Source of the DNA: Moringa oleifera
Lineage: Eukaryota > Streptophyta > Magnoliopsida > Brassicales > Moringaceae
Direction of reading: 5' to 3'
DNA: 64,000 nt
NCBI GenBank assembly: GCA_021397835.1
Contig: JAJFZO010000566.1
Coordinates: 6,820,001-6,884,000 of the forward strand
Positions 9,830 through 20,339 of this stretch are shown here, one piece after another (position 1 is the stretch's first letter; every line of letters starts with the position of its first letter). The notes beneath the pieces are model-generated. The model made no database searches and was not told where the DNA came from. It saw only the letters and a program-made list of their open reading frames with translations. The translations under genes were made by a program, and so were the position numbers.

Positions 9830-12245
9830 TATTATTATTTTTGTACAATCTCTTTTTTAGTAAAGAACATGTCACACGAAATATAATCTTTGATGGAATT
9901 ATGCTTCATTATACCTCTCGCATTATGATGCCACTTTTTACCTTGATTACCTCCACCTCTAGAGATGACAAAAAAAATAGTCATAGTGGGCACTCTAATC
10001 TCTTGACAAAAATTTAAAGCTAATTCGAGATATCTAAACTAAATGATAATTGTATGAAGTTATAATAGCAACTGGAATAGAAAGACAACTAAATTCACAC
10101 TATAAAACTAGAGTTAAAGTAAGAACATCATAGGAAACATACCTAATATCAACATATGCAATAACCCAACCATAATTAAGAAGGTTTTCAATTCACTATG
10201 CCACAGTTTATCAAGTATTCCTCCATAAGTTCTATGCCCATGAAGCAATCTAGGTTTTTTATTCTTTTTTTGGCTTTTGTGTGAGCATATAACAATTAGA
10301 GGAACCAAGACATCATTATAAAAAGTGACATCATGGTTTTCATTAGTATAAAACTCTTATCGGTGATTCTATGAATTGTGATCTTCAGAGTTGATTTCAT
10401 TAAAAAAACTTAAATTTTTCGTGTGAATTTATAGCTATGTTAACAGTAGAGGCTATTCCGTATTTTGCTGTTGAATGATATTTCATTATTCATTTGATAA
10501 ATCATAATCAACCACAGTATCATTCATCTACGAAGAAATTGAAAGAACAGTGTATATTATAGATGCATGTTTTTACACAATTCAATTGGAAAAACTTCTA
10601 TACAGATGCCTTAAGAATATTTAAAATTATGATAACAATTGAAAATTCATTAAGATGCTTATAAATTTATGAAGAATAAATATAATGTGAGCAAACAAAA
10701 TAGGAAAAATTTAAGCATAATAGAGTAGAAAGATATAGACTATGCTCAAAGGATAACCACTCTGCCTTAGACAATTAACATTGAGATTCAAACCAAAGAG
10801 GTGACGACCACATAAAAGGATTCACAACTAATCAACCAATCAGGAAAAATTATTGCCCAATTAAGTTTTAATACCATAGTTGCTAGTTCTTGCATGAAAA
10901 CACTGGATGTTTAAGAGTAACTTTACCCTGTGACTTGGGATCCATGCAATAGACAAGATATGAACATACAATGCCATGGAAGAAAATAAGAAACACCATT
11001 TTAAAAGTTAAAAAGACTACAGAGACTTCACATGCCACAGTTGATGATACTGTAAAGCCCATGGTTGATGAGTGGAAGTCATAATTTGGATCAGGTGAAA
11101 TTTGAGAAACATAATTTGAAAGTGGAAGAAAATGAGGGTAAAGCTCTCTTAAATAAATAGATCCTTACCCAAATAGTGAATATATTAACAACTAAAGTCA
11201 AGAGCATTACACAATTTTTAACATTGAGAAACTATTGCATTTGACACATAAGGACTAAAAAACCAGTGATTTCAATTCTCTTACCCTCCTAGCAAATAGA
11301 TTTAAAGCGATTGAACAAATTTAAAACTTTTGAGCTTCCCCCATCATAAGTACTAAATGTATTTTGCAAAAATTAACATCCCCTATAATCAAATCTTGAT
11401 CATCAACAAAAACACTTTACAACAAATAACATGTTAAATAGAGAGAATATATGCTAAATAATAATTTAAAAAAAAGTAAGAAACTGTTACAGATATGTAT
11501 CATCAACCATGTCGTCAAAGTTTATGAGAGTGACTACACATTGTCAATCCATTAATGTCCCACATTGGTGGACTGGAAGAAGCACTAGTAAGACTTCAAA
11601 GAAGATAATGATAATCAATTATTTTACCATCGTTAGGAGCATGTGTAAATAGATAGAGGTGTCCTTGATGATGCTCAACTATGCAATGTGGTAGACCTTC
11701 ACATTCTTAAATAATATCAAGTTAGATAGTAGATTAGCTGCATTCATCAAACTAAAAGATGGTCACAATTCTTATATCACTTCAACTATAATTAAATTAA
11801 TTTAGAAAATCTTGACACTTAAGCAAAAATTACAAATAATTTTTATTTCAAGGCAATACCTTTGAAGATGTAAGATAGAAAGTATTTATAGTCACAAAGC
11901 AAAAATCCTTAATGTATCTTATGTTAACATGAACATTGTCATCTAGCTCTTGTAAAAGCAAAGCATTATCATTTGTTGATCCAATCATGGCATAGTATAT
12001 CTTAGTAATAAAACAAAAATTTTCAAAATAAATTTAGCTCATACAATAAGCAGCTTAAAATTAAATGATAATACAAAGAACATGGAATTTGGAAAAAATT
12101 CACATAAAAACCCACCTACATGGTCTTTTATTTTGATTAATGACAACATAAAGCAATGCCTACCCATCTTCAAGCCATGGAATCTTTGAAACACATCTAC
12201 TTTAGGCTTACTACATAAAGCACTAGAATTCAAATTCCTCACAAA
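9830..12245 (-). pseudogene. Oligopeptidase-B-like (S9A prolyl oligopeptidase) gene fragment
   Basis: At least five exons of a plant prolyl-oligopeptidase-family gene lie in correct order. (1) About 12240-12116: KPKVD, IPWLEDG, stop, ALLYVVINQNKRPCR, donor GTGGGT. (2) 12000-11860: IYYAMIGSTNDNALLLQEL through IKDFCFVT to LTSSK, donor GTATTG. (3) 11705 to about 11550: GLPHCIVEHHQGHLYLFTH and IIDYHYLL followed by a stop. (4) About 10320-10143: NDVLVPLIVICSHKS, LLHGHRTYGG and, after a frameshift, YGWVIAYVDIR. (5) About 9960-9830: RGGGNQGKKWHHNARG and NSIKDYISCD. Exons 1-3 belong to the beta-propeller; 4-5 enter the alpha/beta-hydrolase domain. The exon with the nucleophile GYSAGG was not found, so no peptidase could be made. 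The stop after LL in exon 3 and that in exon 1 confirm decay. Confidence 0.86.
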
Positions 12246-12539
12246 CTACTTAAAGAGTCATTATCCTTATCATTCATTATCCTTATCATACATGGTGTAT
12301 GAAAGAAACATATAATCCGGTGATATCTCTAACAATTCTTCATAGGCCTAACCTATAAATGAATTGAAAATTAATAAAAACAAATCATTTCCCTAATGTA
12401 TAACCTTCCTAAATTAAAATTTTGTTATGCTTTAAATTAGTAAAATCAATAATTCATTTACTTGTAAGAACATAATAAAATTTAATTAATCCTTATATGA
12501 CCAAACAAGCTCACGTGATATGTGCATGCTTGTTAAGTG

Positions 12540-12665
12540 TACAATTACATTAAAGGCCCTTTCATCAATATAAAATAAAGCAAAATTGCTCATAACGAAT
12601 TTGTGAAATTTCTCTCTTCATCCATCAAATTCAAGCATCGACTGTTACTAAAATTGGAGATTCAG
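12540..12665 (+). repeat. Candidate left terminal inverted repeat of the MULE
   Basis: Shows interrupted similarity to the reverse complement of the right end: AATTACATTAAAGG against AATTATATCAGAAGG, and the 'caagcatcgactgtt' block. It lies just upstream of the GRF gene start, so it could hold that gene's promoter, as in MuDR. Alignment was by eye only. Confidence 0.4.
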
Positions 12666-12741
12666 GTATGGATTCTTTAACTCCTTCACTTTGTTGTTTC
12701 TTTCCACATCGATTAAGTAAAATGGTACAAATGCATATCAA

Positions 12742-13748
12742 ATGAACAACGGGAAAGGGAAACTTGAAGAAATTGAAGATATTCAATGCTTTTATGGAAT
12801 CAATGTGCCATTGAGGACTGCGTGGACTGTTTCGGATTTTGGAAGGAGATTTTTCAGTTGCACAAGACCTAAGGTACTGTAGTATATTTTTGATTTAATT
12901 TTAAATGATTATCAAAGAAGATTCTGATGCTAGTTGCTAAAATTAGTTATGATTTACTGCAAGATAGATTAACTATTTATGCTAATTCCTTAGTAGTTTT
13001 GTTATGTTAATTACTTATGATATTGCAATAATTTGTATATGTCAATTATCTGATACTGCTAGAGATACAAACACTTTGAGATATTACAATGCATGTATTT
13101 ATTGTTGTGCAATTATATGGAAGAAATTGACAAAGAACAGGAGAATATTTCAGAGACTTGTTTCTTGTTACCCTTGTAGCTCAAGTCATTTTTAGGTTGG
13201 GTGGTCTTGCATGATCTTTTACATTGTTTGTGGTCCAATGGGTGCTCAGGCTTCTCATTGCTTCAGGTTTCCAGATTACGGCTTTGCATATTATTGGGCT
13301 AGTCTTTTGAAAACGAAAACTCATTATTTTCCCTATTTTGATAACATAAGCAGTATTACTCATCTTAGGAATTCAAAAACAAAATCTGCAGGAGGAAATA
13401 TGCCATCTTGAAAACTTTCTGGTTATAGCTTTCTTATGTTAGATATCTAATGCAATTTAGTTTTAACTTAATTTAGTGTTTGAAATTCCTTGATATTTAC
13501 TTTAGTTTAGTTTAGTTTAGTTTAGCATCGATTATTATTACAAGTTAATTCACAAGTTTTTTGCATTAATGCAACCGAGGAATTGTAGATTATTTCGTTG
13601 GCATGATCCAAATCCTTGTCCACATGCACATCGAGTTGTTCATAATGTATTTGAACGGATAAATAAGGTTGAAGCTAAATTCGCATGGTATAAGGGCTTG
13701 TTCATTTTATCTTGGAGCTTATTTGTGATCTTTATTATTATGTCATAG
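12742..13748 (+). CDS. GRF-type zinc-finger small membrane protein (MULE accessory ORF)
   Basis: Two exons, 12742-12873 and 13557-13748, give about 107 residues without a stop; the donor AAG|GTACTG is good, the acceptor CACAAG is weak. Exon 1 holds IQCFYG near residue 15, then TAWTVSDFGRRFFSC, the GRF signature. Exon 2 continues the domain with NCRLFRWHDPNPCPH, then a short helical stretch VFERINKVEAKFAW and a C-terminal hydrophobic segment (LFILSWSLFVIFIIMS) that looks like a membrane anchor. GRF domains bind zinc and single-stranded nucleic acid; plant proteins of this short GRF plus coiled-coil plus membrane layout are common but of unknown role. The second zinc Cys of the CxC pair is Tyr here. 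It converges with the transposase, about 0.8 kb tail to tail. The start is the first ATG opening this frame; nearby upstream ATGs meet a stop. Confidence 0.65.
13501..13525. repeat. (TTTAG)5 microsatellite
   Basis: Five perfect tandem TTTAG units inside the GRF gene intron. Confidence 0.95.
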
Positions 13749-14560
13749 TTTTTATTGATGAAGAAAGGAAAAAAATGGTGACGAAGCATTTGTTGAATGA
13801 GTTGAAGAATGATTTTAGGCTTAGAGGTTGTAAGCTTCATTCAAACTTATAATTGTAATATGACAATATTTATTGTTGATCTTATAAGTTGCAAGCTTCA
13901 TTGTGTTATGTTTTTTGTTGAATAATTTTAGGAGAGACTTAAACTTTGTAATTAAATATTTTTCTTAGTTTATGAAATCTCCATTTGAAACTCATATGTT
14001 GATCAAATTTTTTTTTTCATAGTTTTTTTATCTCTTGGATGATCAAATGTGGTGTATCATTTAAAACTAACATGATTCAATGTAATCTTTTTTGATTTCT
14101 AGGTTCATCAGTTATCAAATACAAACTATTCAAATTAATTAAAATAAAGAAAAAGATACATTAGCTAAGTAAAATTGCAAAATCCAATGTGATCAAATTG
14201 TTTGCTTACTCATTGTCCAATATTGAAAAGCTTAATTAACAAAGTAAATTGTCTTAATTTGTTTTCTAACAAAGCAAAATTTCAAAAAACATAAAAATAT
14301 CCACTGCTTATATAAGTTTTTCAAATTATCCAACATTGACCAAAATTATCCAACAAGCACTACAAATGCACTAAGTGCGCCTATTGGGTTGATCGGCAAC
14401 CACTGCTTGCAATTATGCTTGACTTCCTTTTAGGTTGTATAGGGAGCTAAAAACAAAGAAATAACTAAGGTAATTATAGTTAGGTACAAAAGACATACAT
14501 TCAACTAAAATAAAATTGATTAAGAATGTAAATGATTACTTGACTATAAACAATTACATA
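13749..14560. other. Spacer between convergent MULE genes
   Basis: AT-rich. No gene, RNA or repeat recognised. It presumably contains the 3' ends of both MULE transcripts. Confidence 0.6.
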
Positions 14561-17238
14561 TCATATGGAGTCATTAACCAACATAGGGTTAGTACCAGTA
14601 GGAAGTCTCCCTCTTTTTCTGGATGGTTGTGGTAGTGTTATGGTTACTGGTACATGATTAGTTGATACAGATGATGGCCGACCAGAAGTCTTAGAGGTTG
14701 AAAGTCTAGAAAATGCATTCCTTTTCTTGGCATTAGGGTGAGTATGTGCCTTGCAAGTCTTAGAGTTGTGCCCCCATCGATTATAATTAGAACATTTAAC
14801 TAACTCATGTCTTAATTTGCTCGATGTGTTAGCTTTAGGCTCATTAGAGTCTCTCCTCTTATTTTTTTGGGTCTCCCTGGTGTCCTTCGAGGTTTTGGGG
14901 GTTCAAGCCTAGGTAATGAGGTTTCATCCCATTGTTCTTGCTTGGAACAGGATAGATTAAGGGCTCATAGGATTTAAGGTACATGGATGTACTAAAGTAA
15001 GGGTTTATATAATCTTCAAGTTGCCTCATGCTGTGTTGAATGCAATAAATAACATGTTTACATGGGATACCAAATAAATTCCAATGCCTACAAGCACATG
15101 TCATGGATACTATATTTACAGCATATTGTTTTCCGTCACGATACACCTCATACAACCTTTTCCTACTGTAAACTACCCTACAATTTGTTGCATCTAACTT
15201 ATTTGACTCTAATTTTTGTTCAATCCTAGGAGTGATCTTACCCTTATATCGCCTTATGTTATCTCTCCTAACTTGAAACCTCTGTATAAGTGTTCCTTTA
15301 ATTATTTCTACCATTGTCACTATTAGTTTGTCTTTTGCATCTAAAATGTATGCATTAAAACTTTCTGTCAAACTATTATCAATTAAATCACATTTACAAT
15401 TTGCAAAAAAAGTATGTTTAGCCCATAGGCACCTATTTACCCCCGTCAAATAATTATAAGCATATACTAACCTTTCTTTGATGACAGCCATCTTCTCCTT
15501 GAACTCTACGTAAGAATAGGCAGATGCAACAGTCCACGATTTTTGCTTCCAATCCTCTCCCTTCCATCCATGATCTTTGAAGTTAGCATATAATTGCCGA
15601 ACACACATTCTATGTTCTGCATTTGGCAAAACAATGTTGACAACCTCCACCAAACCCTGTCAATGCATAAATCAAGTGAAAAATCATATTCACTGATAAA
15701 GTATAAATTAAAAAGAAATAAAATAAGAATGTCCATCCATGCCTCTCAAATGGGCTAATATCTCTTAGCAAAGCTTCTAAAAACCAAATCCAAGATTCTT
15801 TCTTCTCACTCTCAACAACAGCAAATGATACTAGATAAAATTGTTGTTTGCATCCCTGGCCATAACACTCAACAGTTGGCCACTATAAGGTCCTTTAAAG
15901 AAACAACCATCTAATCCAATAAAAGGTCTAACTCCATCTAAAAAAACCTTTTTTCACTCTATCTAATCCAATATACATCCTCTAAGATCTAGGGTTATGG
16001 GGTAATGTGGTCTTTAAAAAAATAACACTCCCCTTATTGTTCTGTTTCAAAGCATCACAATAATCTCAAAGATTTATGTATTGTTCCTTAGCATCCCATT
16101 TATCATCCATAGGGCTTGTGATTTAGCTCTGTATGCAGTAACCCTAGTGATATCCACATGATACTCTCTCCTCACTTTTCCCATTAAAAGTTTCATCTTG
16201 TAGTTATTATTATCTCTAACCCTCTCCACAAACTATTACTCAACCAACTAGAAGTAACTTGTTTATTTTTGTAAGTTGTACCACAACTATGATTTACAAA
16301 ATATGTCTTCACTTGAAATATGTCTTCTCCATCCAATGTAATAGTATGTAGTCTCATCCACATTTTTCCTTATAGTAAACAGTGACTCTAGTTATTGTGT
16401 TGTGAAGAAACTTGATGTTCCTTCTAGCCCTCCTACTAAACTATCTAACTACCTCATTTAAAACCCATTTAGAGGGAAATAACATTCATATCTTAAAGGT
16501 AAGGTGGTCCATATCCTTATTGATATCAAAACGATCAAACTTTGGAGCCCCCACTTCACCTTCATCAGCACTTTTATGAATATCAATATCATCACCGGTA
16601 GCTTCTTCATTACTGAAAAATTCAACTCTTTCCTCACTAGCAGAAACTCTACACTTAGTATTACACACAACATTATTTCTCACTTCATGATCTATCCCAA
16701 CCTCCATGAGATCATCATCTGGTGGCTCATTCTCAAATTGCTTTATCACATTGCTCCCTTCAGATGCATCTTCATCATTCAAGTCATTATTATCCACATG
16801 CACCTCATCATCCACATTAATATCTACATTACTAGAGCCTATTAGACTTATATCATCAATACTGTCCACGTGAGCATTATTTGCCATAACATAATATTGT
16901 ATCAATTGTTTACTTACCTTCTTATATTGATTTAACATGTCCAATACATCTTCATCAAAACATAGCAATGCAACACCATCACTCACAATATTAATAGTTG
17001 GTAAGAAATAATAGATACTATCTTAATATATATAGCCATAAACCGTACACAAGCCAACTAAGCTAAAATAACAAACGTAATCTAAATCCATAGGCTCAAT
17101 AGGGCTTTCATTGACATAATCTTTACGTTCCTCCTTCATTAATCCATCATAAAACATCTTAAAATTTATATAACCCATCACTATAAAAGAATAACATAAA
17201 CAACTGTTAAAATAATAGTTCAAATAATAGTGCACCAT
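14561..17238 (-). pseudogene. MULE (MuDR-type) transposase, degenerate
   Basis: The minus strand reads through a whole MuDR-family transposase. N-terminal part: FKMFYDGLMKE and YFSLVGLC (17170-17025), an in-frame TAA, then SDGVALLCFDEDVLDMLNQ and an acidic stretch (16986-16500). The MuDR N-terminal domain follows near 16500-16230 (GEDIFQVKTYF, CGTTYKNKQVTSSWL). The catalytic part has VFLDGVRPFIGLDGCFFKG near 15955-15890 with the first Asp, then ARDAN and a frameshift. The region of the second Asp before GLVEVVN is disrupted by extra sequence (about 15735-15656). The ORF at 15653-14859 has ESFNAYI with the presumed catalytic Glu and an intact SWIM finger CACRHWNLFGIPCKH. After a frameshift in an A run near 14860 a zinc knuckle CSNYNRWGHNSKTC (second Cys is Tyr) precedes the end. 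It cuts and pastes the element in the nucleus; this copy is inactive. Confidence 0.92.
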
Positions 17239-17639
17239 TACTTAATCTCATGAAAAACTAATCAATTGAAGTATCCAATAATATAAATAATGCATAATTA
17301 AAAAAAATTCCTTTAAATTTCCAATCCACTATAAAAGATCCACACATGATATTACAAACCAATTTGAAATACACAAATGTATAGAATACTACACCTAAAG
17401 AGGTTTTAACATCGAAGTTATAAAAATCATAGACAAATTTTTGTTTTTTAGGGTTTTAAAATTGGAAATTTTTAATTTTTGAAATCCATCATTTGAACCC
17501 GATGCATATTATATTTATTAATTAGGTGATAGGGTTTTCGAAATCTATCATAACATACAAAAAATAACAAAAATTACTTAAATCAAATTAATACTTAAAA
17601 ATTTAAGATTACCTTGGGCTCATCTGCAATCTCGATCTG

Positions 17640-18008
17640 TGAATTTGTTGAGGGTGACAGAAGCTTATGAATGCAAAAAACAGTTCGATGCTTGCTGTGA
17701 ATCTTCAATTGTTTGAAGAGAAATATAGAGAAAATCGAGAAAAATTTATCAAGGCAATGGTGAGCGTGAGTAAAGTCTCTAGAGTGTGAGTGACCAAGGG
17801 AAATAAGGGGTTTGCAAAAATAAGGTACATGTAGCTATGTTTAAACACGTAATGAGTGAGTTATGAAGTTAATTCTAATGAGTTTTATTGACGGAGGTCC
17901 CACGTTGCAAACTGCATGTTATGTGAGTCCTAATTTGATGCAATTTTTTTTGTAGGTCTTAATTTGATACTGCACTTAAAATATAGGTCCTTCTGATATA
18001 ATTAACCC
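17640..18008 (-). repeat. Candidate right terminal region of the MULE
   Basis: Read inward from 18008 it begins GGGTTAATTATATCAG, a GGG-starting end of the kind common in plant MULEs. It includes the 'caagcatcgaactgtt' block near 17694. It lies directly upstream of the transposase start, as expected for a promoter-bearing TIR. The element's ends were judged by eye. Confidence 0.5.
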
Positions 18009-18009
18009 A

Positions 18010-18233
18010 AAAAAAATTTCTTACATATTTTATTTATTTAGTGGGACTTTTTTTCAATTTCTTTGGCTTATTTTCTTTTAGTACGATAATTTTCCTTGGA
18101 TAGTGCTCTAGTGAGCTTATCTACTAGAAATCGAGTACAATTGTGTACTCTCAACTCGAGCTCAATCTCTTGCAAGTCTTGTTAGTCTAGAGTGCAGTGC
18201 ATCTTTTAAGACAAACGAAAACCATAAGACTAA
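18010..18233. other. Unassigned flank between the MULE and the duplicated segment
   Basis: Ordinary AT-rich DNA between the MULE end and the start of the duplicated segment. It is not shared with the flank of copy 2. Confidence 0.5.
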
Positions 18234-18239
18234 TACAAC

Positions 18240-20335
18240 TCCTTACTAAGCAAGGCTACTCATTTCGCTTTTTATATGCTGAATTTTTTAGTATATTTGG
18301 TATTTTTAGATTTTTTATTTATTTTTATTCTATTTTTTATTTTTAAATTTTTTTTATGATTTTTAAATGTTTTTTGCTTTTTAAAGTTTTGTATTTCTTT
18401 TGTTATTTTCTTAGATTTTTTAGATCTTGCAATTTTGTCTCTTAACTCTAATAAAGTGTGCTATTTTAACTTATAGATTCACCTCAAGTGATCTAACCTT
18501 TCTTCAATTTCTCAAGAATAAAAATATAAATTTTAAATACATAAATAATTTTTAAAATTATCTTTAACAATTTTAATTTAGTAAAATAAGAAATATTAGA
18601 CGTCACTAAGTGATAGCAATTTTTATTACTTTTTATTTTTTATTTATCAGATTTTTAAAAATTTTATTTTATGTTTATATTATTTGATTATATTTATATA
18701 TTTATATATTATATATTATATTTTATTATTTTTTCAATAAAATGAATTTTCTTACTTTGCAATTGCCTTCTCTTATATCTATTGTTTTGATTTTTTTCAA
18801 TTTTTTTCGTTTTTCTTGTTTCTTAGTTATTTTGGATTTTTTGAAAAAATTTCTTTAAATTTATTCTTTTATTTCTTGAGTATTTTTAGTTTCTTTCACT
18901 TATTTTTTTTAGTAACTTTATATTTTTTGAACTTTTTAATTTTATTTAGTTTTTCATTTTTTTATTTGCTTCTGTTTCTTTTATTTTTAATATTTTTTTC
19001 ATTTTTATTAATTTTTTAATGATTTTTAATTTTTCTATATTTTTTGGATTTTGTTGTATTTTATTTTTATTTTTTTTATTTTTTTCATCATTTTTAATAT
19101 TTTTAATATTTTTTTGTATTTAATTTAATGAAATTACAGATATTAGATCTCAACAAGTGGTTGCACTTTTATTAGGCTTTTTTTTTTTATTTTTACCTTG
19201 TTGTTACTACTTATTGCATGTCTGATTTTTTAATTTTATTTTATTATATGTATTTTATTTTAAATATTTAGTTTTTTGTATTTTAATTTTTAGAGTTTGA
19301 TTTACTGTATTTTTATGATATTTTTTAGAATATCAATGTAAATCATAATTATTTTTAAATTTTTTATAAAATATTTTATTATTCTTGAATTGTTTTAAAT
19401 TAATTTTAAATTACTTTAAATTATATTATTTTTCTATTTACAAAAATTTTTATTCTTTTTTGTTTTCATTTTTTCAATTTTTTTTTTGTTTCTTTCATTT
19501 CGTTGGATTCTATTACATTTTCTTTTTTTCTTTTTATAATTTTCTTTGATATCTTTTTTTAATATTTAATATTGTTATATTTTATCTTTATTTTTCTTTC
19601 AAACAAAATCTATTTTTCTTCTTTGTAAAGAGCTTTGTTTCTTTGCTATTGTTTGTTTTTACATGCATTGTCTTGATTTTATTTGATTTTTTAATCCATT
19701 TTTCTATTTTTTAGTTACTCATGATTTTTTGATTTTTGATTTTTGATTAGTTTTTTTAGTTTCTTTCACTTAATTTCTTTTAATAACTTTGTTTTTCTTG
19801 ATTAACTTTGATTTTTTATCATTACTTTTGTTACCTTTTCTTTCGTTTATTGTAAGCATTTACACGAGTTTTCATTAAATATTTCATCATATCATAGTTT
19901 TCTATCAGTTTTTTATTATCATGTAAATGCTTACAACACACCAAAAGAATGATAATAAAAGCAATAACGAAATTGTAAGTCAATGCAATTTATAATCAAA
20001 AAAATAAAGTTACTAAAAGAAAATAAGTGAAACAAACTAAAAATACCCAACAAAATCAACAAAATAGAGGTAAAAAAATTTAAAAAAACTTGAAGTAACT
20101 ACAAAATTTTAAAAAAGGTAAAAGATAATACAACATAATCAAGACAATACATACCAAAAAAGACAATAGTAAAGAAACAAAACTCTTTATAAAGTCAACC
20201 AAAAAAAAGAGTAAAATATAAAATAAATAAAAAAATAAAAAAATAAAAAGTATCAAAAATCATACAAAAATCAAATAAAGTAAAAAATTAAAATATAATA
20301 AAGTCCAAAAAATTCAAAGGAACTAATACTGGTAT
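18240..20335. repeat. T-rich/A-rich foldback, copy 1
   Basis: The plus strand is extremely T-rich from about 18280 to 19870 and switches to A-rich from about 19918 to 20335. Around the switch is an inverted repeat: 'tgtaagcatttacacga' ends near 19867 and 'atgtaaatgcttaca' starts near 19921, with a loop of about 50 nt. The pairing extends outward imperfectly for a few hundred bases ('ctttgtttctttgctattg' on the left against its complement near 20170-20190). The T-rich arm also holds internal direct repeats such as 'tttctttcacttatttt'. No coding capacity. It resembles a foldback or a partly inverted low-complexity expansion; no transposase is linked to it. Confidence 0.8.
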
Positions 20336-20339
20336 AATA

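Larger units (their letters stand above)
12540..18008. mobile_element. MULE (Mutator-like element) with two convergent genes
   Basis: Proposed limits come from terminal similarity. The right end, read inward on the minus strand, starts GGGTTAATTATATCAGAAGG. The left end, read on the plus strand from about 12540, has ACAATTACATTAAAGGCCC. A second block of similarity is 'caagcatcgactgtt' (left, about 12632) against 'caagcatcgaactgtt' (right, minus strand, about 17694). These would be degenerate terminal inverted repeats of unequal length. I could not find a clean 9-bp target-site duplication. Inside lie a transposase (-) and a GRF zinc-finger gene (+), convergent, each starting just inside one terminal repeat. 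The gene content is secure; the exact ends are not. Confidence 0.65.

Noticed and set aside
9703..10017. 104-codon open frame on the plus strand
   Set aside because: It is the shadow of an oligopeptidase-B-like exon (GKKWHHN region) on the minus strand.
12039..12242. 67-codon minus-strand ORF as a separate gene
   Set aside because: It is one frame of exon 1 of the oligopeptidase-B-like fragment; the meaningful peptide (ALLYVVINQNKRP) is in the adjacent frame.
13501..13525. Interstitial telomere repeat
   Set aside because: The unit is TTTAG, not the plant telomere unit TTTAGGG. It is a simple microsatellite.
16504..16845. 113-codon open frame on the plus strand
   Set aside because: Shadow of the MULE transposase N-terminal region on the minus strand.
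18816..19019. Phe/Leu-rich open frame, and similar ones at 58463-58878
   Set aside because: Low-complexity translation of T-rich or A-rich DNA in the foldback; not conserved between copies.
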